Shown here: piece by piece, positions 1-9,964 of the stretch | Layout of the letters: every line of letters begins with the position of its first letter | Numbering within the stretch: position 1 is the first letter of the stretch | Source of the DNA: Thiocapsa marina 5811 | GTDB lineage: Bacteria; Pseudomonadota; Gammaproteobacteria; Chromatiales; Chromatiaceae | Assembly (NCBI RefSeq): GCF_000223985.1 | Contig: NZ_AFWV01000019.1 | Location: 23,265 to 87,264, forward strand | DNA: 64,000 bases | Direction of reading: 5' to 3' | Made by a program: the position numbers and the translations under genes | The notes under the pieces: model-generated | Told to the model about the DNA's origin: nothing | What the model saw: only the letters and a program-made list of their open reading frames with translations | Database searches by the model: none

Positions 1-461
1 ACCACGCAGGGCAGACCGATCGCCTCGATCGCGGCACGGTAGGCTGCCTCGTCATCGGCAAACCGGTACGGCGAGGTCGGCAGGCCCAGCTCCTCCGCGG
101 CCAGCCGACGGATGCCCTCGCGGTTCATCGTCAGATGCGCGGCACGCGCGGTGGGCACGACATGACGCCCGCCGGCTTCGAGCTCCAGCAAGGTCGCCGT
201 GGCGATCGCCTCGATCTCGGGGACGATCAGTGCCGGATCCTCCTCCGCCACCAGTGCAGCCAGTGCCGCGCCATCCAGCATATTCAAGACATGGCTGCGA
301 TGCGCGACCTGCATCGCCGGCGCCCCCGGGTAGCGATCCACGGCGATCACCTCCACCCCGAAGCGCTGCGCCTCGATCGCGACCTCCTTACCGAGCTCGC
401 CCGAGCCGAGCAACATCATGCGGGTCGCGCCTGCGGCGCCGGGTGTTCCGATTCTGGTCAT
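1..461 (-). CDS. purT: PurT, formate-dependent GAR transformylase (5' part only)
   Basis: Reverse translation from the ATG at 459-461 gives about 153 residues running off the left edge of the window. The protein reads [20 protein letters not shown], then an IAVDRY segment, a [13 protein letters not shown] segment, VPEIEAIAT, and [20 protein letters not shown]. This is the N-terminal ATP-grasp region of PurT, which uses formate and ATP to make formyl-GAR in purine synthesis. The family is about 390-400 aa, so roughly 60% lies outside the window. The 114 bp between its start and the SRAP gene show no other gene. Family assignment is by recalled sequence similarity and is strong. Confidence 0.93.
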   Translation of the reverse strand, partial: MTRIGTPGAAGATRMMLLGSGELGKEVAIEAQRFGVEVIAVDRYPGAPAMQVAHRSHVLNMLDGAALAALVAEEDPALIVPEIEAIATATLLELEAGGRHVVPTARAAHLTMNREGIRRLAAEELGLPTSPYRFADDEAAYRAAIEAIGLPCV

Positions 462-575
462 GCGTGTGCTCCGGGGTTGGCTTCGGCGGGATGATACATC
501 GGCTACAGGGACGGTCTCCAAGGGCTATGCAAAGGCGTTCCGCCGAGGTGAATTGACCGGCAACACCGGAACCCC

Positions 576-1256
576 TCATTCGGCATCGGTCACTCGGGCA
601 ATCAGCTCCCGCCCCTCGTTGCGGACATTGCCGACCGCTCGCGAGACCGGGTGCATCGCAAGCCGCTCCTCCGGAGAGGGCATCAAAAGCGCCGAGAGCC
701 GAGCCGGATCGCTCGTGCGATCGAGCCAGACGTCCACGACATCGGGCGCCAGGATTACCGGCATGCGGTCATGCAACGGCTGGATAGCGGGATTGGCCTC
801 GGTGGTCACGATGGTGAAGCTGTCGATCACCTCTCCGTCCGCGGGGCTGGTCCAGCGCTCCCAGAGTCCGGCGAAGGCGAGGATGGTCTCGTCCGTTGAA
901 TGGATGAAGTAGGGCTGCTTGCCGTCCGGGCGCTTGGCCCACTCGTAGAAGCCGTCGGCCGGGACCACGCACCGACGCGCCCGGTAGGCCGCCCGAAACG
1001 CAGGCTTCTCCGCCACGGTCTCGGCGCGAGCGTTGATCAGTCGGGCTGCGATCGTCTCATCCCTCGCCCAACTCGGGAGCAAGCCCCAGCGCAAGGCGTG
1101 GAGAACCCGCTCCCCGTTCGGCCGCTGACGGATTACCGGCAGCCATTGCATCGGGGCCGCGTTGTAGCGCGGGCCAAGACCTTCGATCTCGATGGCCGCG
1201 CCGAAAAGGTCGGCGATGGCATCGGCCGAACTGTATTGGGCGTAGCGTCCGCACAT
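576..1256 (-). CDS. SOS response-associated peptidase (SRAP / YedK-HMCES family)
   Basis: The 226-aa protein starts MCGRYAQ. Cys2 becomes the N-terminal nucleophile after Met removal and, in this family, forms a thiazolidine crosslink with abasic sites in single-stranded DNA. Other family hallmarks are visible: a YNAAPMQ segment, RWGLLPSWA, the INARAETVAEKPAFR block, the RRCVVPADGFYEW block, and a late HDRMPVIL carrying the conserved His. Length is normal for the family (about 220-230 aa). It is a stand-alone gene reading away from the AsmA-like gene, with a 133-bp divergent gap. The cellular role as an abasic-site shield is from YedK/HMCES work; no local LexA operator was identified. Confidence 0.95.
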   Translation of the reverse strand: MCGRYAQYSSADAIADLFGAAIEIEGLGPRYNAAPMQWLPVIRQRPNGERVLHALRWGLLPSWARDETIAARLINARAETVAEKPAFRAAYRARRCVVPADGFYEWAKRPDGKQPYFIHSTDETILAFAGLWERWTSPADGEVIDSFTIVTTEANPAIQPLHDRMPVILAPDVVDVWLDRTSDPARLSALLMPSPEERLAMHPVSRAVGNVRNEGRELIARVTDAE

Positions 1257-1389
1257 GGATGGGGTCTCCTCCGGATCGGTATCGGGTGTAGGGTATCGAC
1301 ATCAAGGTTTGCGACGGTCTGCTTCGAGTCGACCCGCTCCCTGGTTACGGTATTGCGATCGGCGTCAACTGGACGATCCTGAGGTGGTG

Positions 1390-4383
1390 ATGAAGAAGCT
1401 CCTATCCCGATCGATCGGCTCGCTGCTGATCTTGGCGGCACTCTACCTGGTTTGCATCAACATCACGCTGACCCTGCCGGCGACGCGCGCCTTTCTCGAC
1501 GCGCTTCAGCCGGAGCACTTCAGGATCACCTGGCAGCGCGCGTGGAGCCTCTATCCGCTGCGCATCGAGCTGGACGGCGTCGTCGCCGATGGTCAAACGC
1601 CCACCGAGCAATGGCAGGTCGATGCGCGGCGCGCGGCGGCGTCGGTGTCGCTGCTGCCGCTGCTGAAGGGAGAGATCCGGATACACGACCTGGATCTGGA
1701 AGACATCGACCTGCGCCTGCGGCCGCGTCCTCCCGCCGACGGCTCCCGAGACGCCCTCGCCGAATTCTTTCCCGTAATTCGAGACCGCGATCCCGATGCA
1801 GCCGCGGAGGCGGCGCCGGAAGACCCGAGCGGCACGCTGGTGCTGGAGATCGACGACATCCAGGTCCGGGGCGAGCACAGCTTCTGGGTGTCCCATGTCC
1901 GCGGGAGCACACCCGGTGCGGTCCGCGGCAGCTTTCGCATGGAGACCGCCACGGGTCGGCTGGCCTTGGCGGGCGGTGCGCTTGACCTGGCACTGACATC
2001 ATTGACGGTCGGACCGAGTCAGGCGGTGACCGACGCCGCGGCTATCGCGGGAACGATCGACATCCCGCCGTTCATCGTATCCGAGACGAAGGGGCTCGAG
2101 ATGATGCGCGTGCCGGAGCTGGATGCCCGCATCGATCTACCGGTGCAAAACCTGGATTTCCTGGCCCTGCTGATGCCGGTTTTCGACGAGATCAGGTTGA
2201 GCGGCCGCGGACGCCTGCGCGGCCGGCTCGCACTGTCGGCCGGCGAGATGTTGGGCGGGACCGATCTGGTGGTCGAGGCGCATGAGCTGGCGATGGATCT
2301 CGGACGCTACGACTTCAGCGGCGACGGCACGATCGAGCTGAAGGTGGATCCGCAAGACGAGGCGCAGGCCGACCTGCTGGTGCGCTTCGAGCAGGTCCGG
2401 GCCGAGCTGGAGCCGGACGATTCCGCCGGATCGAAGCGTCCGCAGGTGCTGTTCACGGGTCGCGGACTTACCGCACAGCTCCATGCCGCCGAGGTCGATC
2501 CGACCACCACATCCACCGCGGAGCAGGTCGAGGAGCTGGCCTCCGAGGTCGAGTTAGGATTCAAGTTGGATATTCCGTCCATGCAGGTGCCGGATCTCGC
2601 CGTCTACAGCCGCCTGTTCCCGGAGAAGTGGGATCTGGACTTGTTGGGCGGCACCGGCACCGTGGCCGGCGCTTTGGAGGTCTCGGCGGACCGCCTGGCG
2701 CTTAAGCTGGACCTTGCCTCCGACGACGCGGATCTGCGCTATCGCGGCTATCACGCCACCGCGGACCTGCTGCTCCGCCTGCGGGCGCGGATCGATGACA
2801 GCTCGACAGCCAACCTCCGCCTGGACGGCACCGAGCTGCGCATCGAGGATGCACGGCTTGCCGTCACACACGGCGACGCCAAAAAGCGACAAGCGGCGGA
2901 GCGGCACCCCTCCTCCGAGCCTTGGCGGGCGCATCTCGAGATCTCGGAGAGCGCCTTGGGGCTGCCCGTGTCCGCCGGTCATACCGATGCCGACCCCATC
3001 CCGGCAATCGCTGAAACGCTGCAGGACGAGGGCTTCGGGGCCCTGTTGGCCGGGGCCGACGGTCGCGTCTCTGCGGTCTTGAGCGTCTCTCGGCTGGATT
3101 GGATCGCCGAGCTGCTGGAGCGCCCGCTGGGCCTGAGCCTGGCCGGCGCCGGCGAGCTCGACACCGAGATCGTCCTGACCAACGGCCGGGCCGACACGGG
3201 TACGACCCTGACGATGCCCCGCGAGCCGCTCTCACTCGGCATCCTGGAGCATCGGGTGGATGGCATGGGGACGGCCCACCTGCGCATGGAGCAGGGTGGC
3301 GAGCGACCTCGGTTTCGCCTGAATGTTGCTCTGGACGATGCGCGCTTACGCCGGCGCGACGAGCCCGAGCCGAGCATCGGCGACGTGCGCCTGGACGCCG
3401 AGATCCTGATGACCGACTCCCGCGCCGATGGCGGTGACTCCGCGGACATCCGCTTGAATCTGCATTCCGCGCGCGTGCGCGACATGAGCAGCTACAACGC
3501 CTATCTGCCTGCGAACACACCCCTGTCGCTGGTCTCGGGCGAAGCGACCCTGGTGGGCGATCTGCGCCTGAAGCCGGATCGCGCCGAGGGACAACTGCTT
3601 CTGGCGGGAGAGGATATTCGCGTGAAATTGGACCGGCAGGACCTGTCCGGAGACCTGAAGCTCGAGCTCCTGGTCCGCGATGGCTCCGCGAAGGATCTAC
3701 GCTTCGACATCACCGGCTCGTCGGTTCTGCTCGAGAATTTTCGGGTGGCCGGAGCGGGCGGCTCGGCCTCGGCGCCGGAGGATTGGCATGCCCGGCTCCA
3801 GCTCGACGAGACGCAGATCCGCTGGCACAAACCGATGCATCTGGACATGCAAGCCTATGTCACCGTCAAGGACACCCGGCCCTTCGTCGAGCTGCTCGAC
3901 GGCGTGCGCGGTAAACACGACTGGATCGATAACCTCCTCACGCTGGAGAATCTGGCCGGTCATCTGCGGCTGGCCGTAGACGCCGACACCGCGGTCATCG
4001 AAGACGCCATGCTCGGCGCGCCCGAGCTCGGCATCCACGCCAAGGGGCGTTCCGCCCCGACCGCTCGCGAGGGCATGTTGCTCCTGCGATGGCACAATCT
4101 CACCGGCACCATGGAGCTGCAAAACGGGCGAAGGCATTTCGATATCCTCGATGCACCTGCCCGCTTTACCGCCTACAGACCCGGCAAGACGCCGCTTCGG
4201 GACCTCGACGCGGCGCAGACCGATGCCGAGGATCGCCCCGGTACCGAACCCTCTTCGACCGCCGCGACACACGACAGGGCGCCGTTCAGTCATGACACGG
4301 CAGGGCCTCCGAACAAGACGCCCCCGAGCGGACGCCAACGACCCACGCCGACGCAAAACCCTTTCCTGGACGACAGTCTGTGA
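1390..4383 (+). CDS. large AsmA/DUF748-like envelope protein
   Basis: I take the ATG at 1390 (MKKLLSRSIGSLLILAALYL) because it opens directly into one N-terminal membrane anchor at about residues 8-28. The open frame extends upstream to 1255, but that part looks non-coding. The remaining roughly 970 residues (997 aa in total) are Asp/Leu-rich beta-type repeats with alternating polar and apolar residues, typical of AsmA-like proteins that span the periplasm and are implicated in lipid transport or outer-membrane integrity. The tail is Pro/Thr-rich and low complexity. No catalytic motif is visible. It could equally be a YdbH- or TamB-like relative; I cannot separate these by eye. It stands alone, and a palindromic repeat follows about 65 bp after the stop. 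Confidence 0.6.
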   Translation: MKKLLSRSIGSLLILAALYLVCINITLTLPATRAFLDALQPEHFRITWQRAWSLYPLRIELDGVVADGQTPTEQWQVDARRAAASVSLLPLLKGEIRIHDLDLEDIDLRLRPRPPADGSRDALAEFFPVIRDRDPDAAAEAAPEDPSGTLVLEIDDIQVRGEHSFWVSHVRGSTPGAVRGSFRMETATGRLALAGGALDLALTSLTVGPSQAVTDAAAIAGTIDIPPFIVSETKGLEMMRVPELDARIDLPVQNLDFLALLMPVFDEIRLSGRGRLRGRLALSAGEMLGGTDLVVEAHELAMDLGRYDFSGDGTIELKVDPQDEAQADLLVRFEQVRAELEPDDSAGSKRPQVLFTGRGLTAQLHAAEVDPTTTSTAEQVEELASEVELGFKLDIPSMQVPDLAVYSRLFPEKWDLDLLGGTGTVAGALEVSADRLALKLDLASDDADLRYRGYHATADLLLRLRARIDDSSTANLRLDGTELRIEDARLAVTHGDAKKRQAAERHPSSEPWRAHLEISESALGLPVSAGHTDADPIPAIAETLQDEGFGALLAGADGRVSAVLSVSRLDWIAELLERPLGLSLAGAGELDTEIVLTNGRADTGTTLTMPREPLSLGILEHRVDGMGTAHLRMEQGGERPRFRLNVALDDARLRRRDEPEPSIGDVRLDAEILMTDSRADGGDSADIRLNLHSARVRDMSSYNAYLPANTPLSLVSGEATLVGDLRLKPDRAEGQLLLAGEDIRVKLDRQDLSGDLKLELLVRDGSAKDLRFDITGSSVLLENFRVAGAGGSASAPEDWHARLQLDETQIRWHKPMHLDMQAYVTVKDTRPFVELLDGVRGKHDWIDNLLTLENLAGHLRLAVDADTAVIEDAMLGAPELGIHAKGRSAPTAREGMLLLRWHNLTGTMELQNGRRHFDILDAPARFTAYRPGKTPLRDLDAAQTDAEDRPGTEPSSTAATHDRAPFSHDTAGPPNKTPPSGRQRPTPTQNPFLDDSL

Positions 4384-4449
4384 AGCGATCGCCGTCGCGG
4401 TCGAGATCAGCTCCCTGCGCCTCCGGCAACAGGGGATCGTGCCGGCTCC

Positions 4450-4535
4450 TAAACCGCGCCAGCTCCGACAGTCATCGGAGCCGGCGCGGCCGATCCACTC
4501 CAACGAATGACGCATACCGCACCGGACGCGGTTTA
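4450..4535. repeat. short copy of the AAACCGCG palindromic repeat
   Basis: An 86-bp unit begins TAAACCGCGCC and ends GGACGCGGTTTA, so its ends are inverted copies. It also has an internal hairpin (GGCTCCG-type arms around 4460-4485). It lies in the 336-bp gap between the AsmA-like gene and the H+-ATPase gene, where I see no gene. It belongs to the family with 194-bp copies at 13849-14042 and 40456-40649. Confidence 0.7.
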
Positions 4536-4719
4536 GGACGATCGATCCCCGAGGCTATCAAGATCGCTCACAGGGTCTATCATCAGACGGAGATGGTCCC
4601 GGACCTGGATAACGAAAACTGCCGAGGGGCTTGGCAATGCGGACCGTCGGGGCCGCCTTGGCCAAAGGCGGCAGCCGGACAAGGAACGCGGTCCCGACCC
4701 GCAGCTTTTCGGAGACATC

Positions 4720-7347
4720 ATGACCACACTCCCTGCCGTTGAGCCACCTGCTGCGCTCGATACACCCGACAACCCCGCATCAACCCTCGCAGCGACAAGC
4801 GGCGCGCCGGCCGGCACGGCGGCCCCGACCACCCTGGGCCCGGCCGCCATCGCTGCCGAGCTAGGCAAATTGGCGACCTCGCCGAAGGGTTTGAGTCCCG
4901 ACGAGGCCAAAGGCCGGCTGGAGAAGGTCGGGCCGAACGCCATCATCGCCCGGGAGGAGAACCGCTGGAGCAAGCTGCTCGGATACTTCTGGGGACCGAT
5001 CCCCTGGATGATCGAGGCAGCCGCGTTGATCTCGCTCGTGCGCCGGGACTGGCCGGACTTCGCCGTCGTGACCGGGCTCTTGCTGTACAACGCCGCGGTC
5101 GGCTTCTGGCAGGACAACAAGGCGGCCAACGCCTTGGCCGCCCTGAAAAAGGGGTTGGCACTCAAGGCACGGGCGCTGCGCGGCGGTCAATGGCTCTCGG
5201 TGGATGCGGCCGATCTGGTGCCCGGTGATGTCGTCATGGTTGCCGCCGGCGAGATCGTGCCGGCCGACTGTCTGCTGATCGAGGGCGAGTATCTGAGCGT
5301 GGATCAGTCCGCACTCACGGGCGAGTCCTTGCCGGTCTCCAAGCGTGTGGGCGACAGCGCCTATTCTGGAAGCATCGCCAAACAGGGCACGATGACGGCC
5401 GCCGTGACGGCCACCGGCAACCAGACCTTCTTCGGGCGCACGGCCAAGCTGGTCGCGTCCGCCGGCTCCAAATCGCACTCGGAGCAGGCGGTGCTCCAGA
5501 TCGGCGACTTCCTGATCCTGCTGGCCGCCGCCTTGGCCGTCGTGCTGGTCGGCTTCCAGGTGTATCGGGACGTCGTGGTCGCAGACGTCTGGGGTTGGGA
5601 CACGATCGGCGCAATCGCCCAGTTCGTCTTGGTGCTCCTGATCGCCTCGGTGCCGGTGGCCATGCCTGCGGTGATGTCCGTGACCATGGCCCTGGGTGCC
5701 TTGGCGCTATCGAAGGAGAAGGCGATCGTCTCGCGGCTCTCGGCGATCGAGGAGTTGGCTGGCGTCGACGTCCTGTGCAGCGACAAGACAGGCACCCTGA
5801 CGCTGAACCAGCTCAAGCTGGATACCCCGATCCCCTACGGGAGCGCCCGGGCGCAGGATGTGGTCTTCGCCGCCGCGCTTGCAAGCCAGACCGGCAGCGA
5901 GGATGCGATCGACCAGGCGGTTTTGCAGGCGCTGGCCGACCCCAAGGCGCTGGATACCGTCACCCGGACCAAATTCGTCCCCTTCGACCCGGTCAACAAG
6001 AAGACGGTCGCCACCGTCACCGACGCGCAAGGCCGCACCTTCCAGTATGCCAAGGGCGCCCCGCAGGCCATCGCCGAGCTCTGCAAGCTCGATCCGGTGA
6101 CCCGCGGGAAGTACGACGGGGAGGTCAACGCGCTGGCGGGCCGCGGCTACCGGGCGCTCGGGGTCGCACAGTCCGGAGACGACGGCACGACCTGGGTCTT
6201 GGTGGGCCTGCTGTCGCTGATGGACCCGCCGCGGCCGGATGCGAAGTCGACGATCGCCGAGACCGAGAAGCTCGGACTCGCCGTGAAGATGGTGACGGGA
6301 GACGATGTCGCCATCGGCAGCGAGATCGCCAAGCAGCTCGGCATGGGCGGGCACCTGCTGGTGGCGGGCGACGTGTTCAAGGAGGGCACGGACCCCGACC
6401 GGATCCCCATGTCCGCTGCCCGAGCAGTGGAGCGCGCCGACGGCTTCGGGCGGGTCTTCCCGCAGCACAAGTACGAGATCGTGAAGAGTCTCCAGGAGCT
6501 GGGGCATCTGGTCGCGATGACCGGCGACGGGGTCAACGATGCTCCGGCCCTCAAGGAGGCCGACTGCGGCGTGGCCGTGAGCGGCGCCACCGACGCGGCC
6601 CGCAGCGCGGCCGCGCTCGTCCTGACGGCACCGGGTCTGTCGACCATCGTCAATGCCATCATCGAGGCGCGCAAGATCTTCGAGCGCATCCGCAGCTACG
6701 TCTACTACCGGATCGCCATGACGCTCGACATCATGTTCGTCGTCGTCATGGCCTATGTCTTCTTCGGCTTTCAGCCGCTGACCGCCATCATGATCGTCGT
6801 TCTGGCCCTGCTGGACGACATCCCGATCATGACCATCGCCTACGACAAGGTCGAGACCTCGCCGCAGCCGGTGCGTTGGCACATGCAGCGCATCCTGGTG
6901 TTCTCCTCGCTGATGGGCCTGCTCGCCATCGCGCAGAGCTTCGGCCTGGTCCTGGCGGGCATGGAGTGGATGAGCGATCCGGCCTTGATGGCCCGCTTCG
7001 CACTCGATCATCAACACCTGCAGACCATGTTGTTCCTGCAGCTCGCGGCCGGCGGTCACTTGCTGCTCTTCGTCGTGCGGACCCGGCGCTCGATCTTCGT
7101 GCCGCCCTACCCGAGTGCACCGCTCTTCGTGGCGATCGTCGCAACCCAGGCGGTCGCGGCCTTGATGTGCGCCTACGGGATCCTGGTACCGCAACTGCCT
7201 TGGAGTCTGATCGGCATCGTCTGGGTCTACGTCCTGATCTGGATGGTCGTGACCGACGTCGTGAAGCTGATCTACTACCGCATCCAGGACCAGCGCGAGG
7301 CCGCAGGCATGAGGCTGAGCCAGCCAATCACAGGGGTACAAGCGTGA
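4720..7347 (+). CDS. plasma-membrane H+-exporting P-type ATPase (P3A)
   Basis: This 875-aa protein has the P-type ATPase landmarks in order: the actuator motif TGES near residue 200, the phosphorylation motif DKTGTLT with the acceptor Asp at about 355, a nucleotide-binding segment with KGAPQAI, and TGDGVND near residue 601. About ten membrane segments lie around them. Fungal/plant-type P3A features include the cytosolic N-terminal part with KFWGPIPWMIE-like sequence (here GYFWGPIPWMIEAAALIS) and the TLDIMFVVVMAYVFF and LDDIPIMTIAYD stretches. The expected role is ATP-driven proton export and pH or membrane-potential control. Its stop overlaps the GTG start of the PPK2 gene (GTGA), so the two are almost certainly co-translated. 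The ion is inferred from family resemblance. Confidence 0.93.
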   Translation: MTTLPAVEPPAALDTPDNPASTLAATSGAPAGTAAPTTLGPAAIAAELGKLATSPKGLSPDEAKGRLEKVGPNAIIAREENRWSKLLGYFWGPIPWMIEAAALISLVRRDWPDFAVVTGLLLYNAAVGFWQDNKAANALAALKKGLALKARALRGGQWLSVDAADLVPGDVVMVAAGEIVPADCLLIEGEYLSVDQSALTGESLPVSKRVGDSAYSGSIAKQGTMTAAVTATGNQTFFGRTAKLVASAGSKSHSEQAVLQIGDFLILLAAALAVVLVGFQVYRDVVVADVWGWDTIGAIAQFVLVLLIASVPVAMPAVMSVTMALGALALSKEKAIVSRLSAIEELAGVDVLCSDKTGTLTLNQLKLDTPIPYGSARAQDVVFAAALASQTGSEDAIDQAVLQALADPKALDTVTRTKFVPFDPVNKKTVATVTDAQGRTFQYAKGAPQAIAELCKLDPVTRGKYDGEVNALAGRGYRALGVAQSGDDGTTWVLVGLLSLMDPPRPDAKSTIAETEKLGLAVKMVTGDDVAIGSEIAKQLGMGGHLLVAGDVFKEGTDPDRIPMSAARAVERADGFGRVFPQHKYEIVKSLQELGHLVAMTGDGVNDAPALKEADCGVAVSGATDAARSAAALVLTAPGLSTIVNAIIEARKIFERIRSYVYYRIAMTLDIMFVVVMAYVFFGFQPLTAIMIVVLALLDDIPIMTIAYDKVETSPQPVRWHMQRILVFSSLMGLLAIAQSFGLVLAGMEWMSDPALMARFALDHQHLQTMLFLQLAAGGHLLLFVVRTRRSIFVPPYPSAPLFVAIVATQAVAALMCAYGILVPQLPWSLIGIVWVYVLIWMVVTDVVKLIYYRIQDQREAAGMRLSQPITGVQA

Positions 7348-8207
7348 ACGACATCAAAACGCTGATCGTCGAACCGGGTGCAAAGGTGCATCTCGAGCAA
7401 TTCGATCCGGCCTACACAGGCGAACCCGGGCAGGAGATCGCGCACGCCGATCGCGCACCTGCGTTGGAATCGGTCAAGGCCAGGATCGGTGCATTGCAGC
7501 GCAAGATGTACGGGGACAACGCGCATTCACTTCTCATCGTGCTCCAGGGCCTGGATGCCGCCGGCAAGGACGGCGTGTGCTGGCACGTGATCTCCGGCAT
7601 GGATCCTCAGGGCTGCAGGGTCCAGGGATTCAAGGCGCCCACGGCCGTGGAGGCAGCGCACGACTTCCTGTGGCGCATTCACCCGCATGCACCGGCCAAG
7701 GGCGAGGTGGCGGTCTTCAACCGCTCGCACTACGAGGACGTGCTGGTCACTCGGGTTCACAAGCTGGTACCGCGCAAGGTCTGGGAGCGGCGTTACGACC
7801 TGATCAACGAATGGGAGCGTCTGCTTCACATCGAGAACGGCACGACCATCCTGAAGTTTTGCCTGGTCGTTTCCAAAGAGGAGCAGCTCAAGCGCTTCGC
7901 GGAGCGGCTGGAGGATCCCGACCGGCAGTGGAAGATCAGCGATTCCGATTACAGGGAGCGCGAATTCTTCGACGACTATCTGGCCGCCTTCAACGAGGCC
8001 CTGGAGCGCACCTCGACACCGCACGCGCCCTGGTTCACCATCCCCTGCGACCACAAGTGGTTCCGCAACCTGGCCGTCGCCGGCATCATCGCCGACACCC
8101 TGGACGCGTTGCACCTCGAATACCCCGAGCCCACGGTCGATCTCGACCGGATCCGGCGCGAATACCACGCGGCGCAGAGCAAGGAGAATGCGGGCGGCAA
8201 GGGATAG
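7344..8207 (+). CDS. ppk2: polyphosphate kinase 2 family protein (PPK2)
   Basis: I choose the GTG at 7344, inside the GTGA overlap with the H+-ATPase stop. No ATG occurs in frame until after residue 50, well into the conserved region. The 287-aa product shows the PPK2 fold landmarks: Walker A-like GLDAAGKDG, a Walker B region NRSHYEDVLV, the lid-type WERRYDLINEWERLL, then FCLVVSKEEQLKRFAERLEDP and a C-terminal PWFTIPCDHKWFRNLAVAGI. PPK2 enzymes transfer phosphate between polyphosphate and nucleotides (ADP/GDP or AMP). The subclass cannot be fixed by eye; a one-domain protein of this size fits class I or III. Overlap with a proton ATPase suggests local nucleotide regeneration or energy buffering, which is inference. 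Confidence 0.93.
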   Translation: MNDIKTLIVEPGAKVHLEQFDPAYTGEPGQEIAHADRAPALESVKARIGALQRKMYGDNAHSLLIVLQGLDAAGKDGVCWHVISGMDPQGCRVQGFKAPTAVEAAHDFLWRIHPHAPAKGEVAVFNRSHYEDVLVTRVHKLVPRKVWERRYDLINEWERLLHIENGTTILKFCLVVSKEEQLKRFAERLEDPDRQWKISDSDYREREFFDDYLAAFNEALERTSTPHAPWFTIPCDHKWFRNLAVAGIIADTLDALHLEYPEPTVDLDRIRREYHAAQSKENAGGKG

Positions 8208-8351
8208 CGGGGCTCGACGGCGGCGTCTTGGCCCCGTCGAGGAGCCGCCGGGATGCAACGATGAGCCGGTGTCAAGCCGGCCCGCAAGCGAGGCGCGCGC
8301 CGAAGGGCCCGGCCCGGCCGGGCGCTCGCGCCCGGCTCTCGAGACGCCGAT

Positions 8352-9602
8352 CTACGTCGTCACCATACCCATCAGATAGCGCACCCAGACCCAGGCGATG
8401 AGCAACGTGGTCAGCGCGATCGGGATGCCCGCCTTGGCAAACTCCCAGAACGAGATGTTGAACCCTTTCGCGTTTGCCGCATCGACCACGATGATGTTGG
8501 CCAGGCTGCCGATGATGATGAGGTTGCTGGAGAGCCCGCTGGCCAAGGCGATCAAGGGTCCGGCCTGCGGATCGCCGGCATAGGGCAGGAGCAGCATGAC
8601 CGTCGGCACGTTCGAGACGATGTCGCTCAGCACGGCGGTCAAAGCATAAAGCACGCCGCTGTGCTGCAGATCGAACCCTGCCGCCTTCAGATCGCCGACC
8701 AATTGTTGCGGCAACCCGCTGTCCTGGATGGCGCCGTTGACGACGAACAGGCCGATGAACAGGATCAGCAGATCCCAATCGACACGGTGCAGCATCGTGC
8801 GCGAGACGAAGCGGGCGTTGAACAGCATGAAGGCCCCCGCGCTGGCTGCCACCAATCCGCGATTCCAATCCGTAAAGATGAAGGCGTAGAGGATAAAGCC
8901 CAGGACCAACAGCCCCTTCAGGGTCTCCCAGCCGTCGAATCGAGGCGTTTCGGCGGTTGACTCGGCAGTGTCGACGCGCTGCGCTGTATCCGGTCGATCG
9001 AGCCGCCAGCGTCCGCGGTAGGCCACGACCAGAACAAGCCAGACAACGACCAGAGAGAGGACGGCAGGGATCGCCGCGTACCCCATAAAGCCGGCAAAGG
9101 ACAGGTGGAGCCGTTCGCCGATGAGCATGTTCTGGGGGCTGCCGATGAGCGTGGCCACCGACCCGGCATTGGCGGCAAAGGCGATGGCCAACAGGAAGGG
9201 GACCGGGTTCATACGCCGCTGCAGACTGATCGACAACACGACCGGGGTCATGGCGACGGCCACCACGTCGTTGGTGAGGAATGCCGACATCACCCCGACC
9301 ACTGCCGTCAGCGACGCAAGCAAGACGGGCGGACTGGCCTGGATTCGGGTCACCGCTGCGGACAGCGACCCATAGAACCCGGACAGCTCGAGCTGGATGG
9401 AGATCAGCATGAGGCCGAAGAGCATGCCGAGTGTGCTGAAATCGATGCTCGCGAGGGCTTGGCTCTGGGTCAGCTCGGCAGTGGCGAGCAGGGCGATGGC
9501 GCCGCCCAAGGCGATGGACGCACGGTCGACCTTCAGCCACGGCAAGTGACCGAGCATCATCCCCAGATAGACCACGAAGAAGACGATCAGGACCATCGAC
9601 AT
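8352..9602 (-). CDS. ArsB/NhaD-type (SLC13-like) anion/sodium permease
   Basis: This 416-aa hydrophobic protein has about 10-12 membrane segments, starting MSMVLIVFFVVYLGMMLGHL. It shows family-type stretches: FLTNDVVAVAMTPVVL, NAGSVATLIGSPQNMLIG, and a symmetrical second half with LSDIVSNVPTVMLLLPYAG. The paired NDVV and SNVP segments with small residues are typical of the ion transporter superfamily that includes ArsB, NhaD and the DASS carriers. The GSPQN motif is common to citrate/arsenite-type permeases. The substrate cannot be inferred: neighbours are PPK2 (convergent) and an aldehyde dehydrogenase, and no arsR or arsC is present. The alternative start Met3 is close and equally plausible. 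Confidence 0.8.
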   Translation of the reverse strand: MSMVLIVFFVVYLGMMLGHLPWLKVDRASIALGGAIALLATAELTQSQALASIDFSTLGMLFGLMLISIQLELSGFYGSLSAAVTRIQASPPVLLASLTAVVGVMSAFLTNDVVAVAMTPVVLSISLQRRMNPVPFLLAIAFAANAGSVATLIGSPQNMLIGERLHLSFAGFMGYAAIPAVLSLVVVWLVLVVAYRGRWRLDRPDTAQRVDTAESTAETPRFDGWETLKGLLVLGFILYAFIFTDWNRGLVAASAGAFMLFNARFVSRTMLHRVDWDLLILFIGLFVVNGAIQDSGLPQQLVGDLKAAGFDLQHSGVLYALTAVLSDIVSNVPTVMLLLPYAGDPQAGPLIALASGLSSNLIIIGSLANIIVVDAANAKGFNISFWEFAKAGIPIALTTLLIAWVWVRYLMGMVTT

Positions 9603-9964
9603 GAGTCATTCACTCGGTTCGATCCGGGTTTGCCGCACTCACATGCATACCCGAAGGCGTACGCAGCGGTCGTGCCGGACGGTCGGTTTGCTATCGGAAG
9701 GAGATTATCGTACAGGAGAATCGACGCGCTCGCGGATGTCGCCGAACGCCGCTGCATCGCGGTCACCCGAGCCGCTCGATCGGCGCATAGAGCCCCACAG
9801 CCGTGCCGACCGCCATCGCCGAGGCACCTTGCCGAGGACGATCCGGCGGCCGACGGACACGTCGGTCGGCTCCAACGCGTCCGGGCACACTCTGCGTCTT
9901 TGCGGTTCAAACCGGAAAGGGTCCATTCTCGGACCCGGCCGACCGAAACGGAGGAGACACCCCG

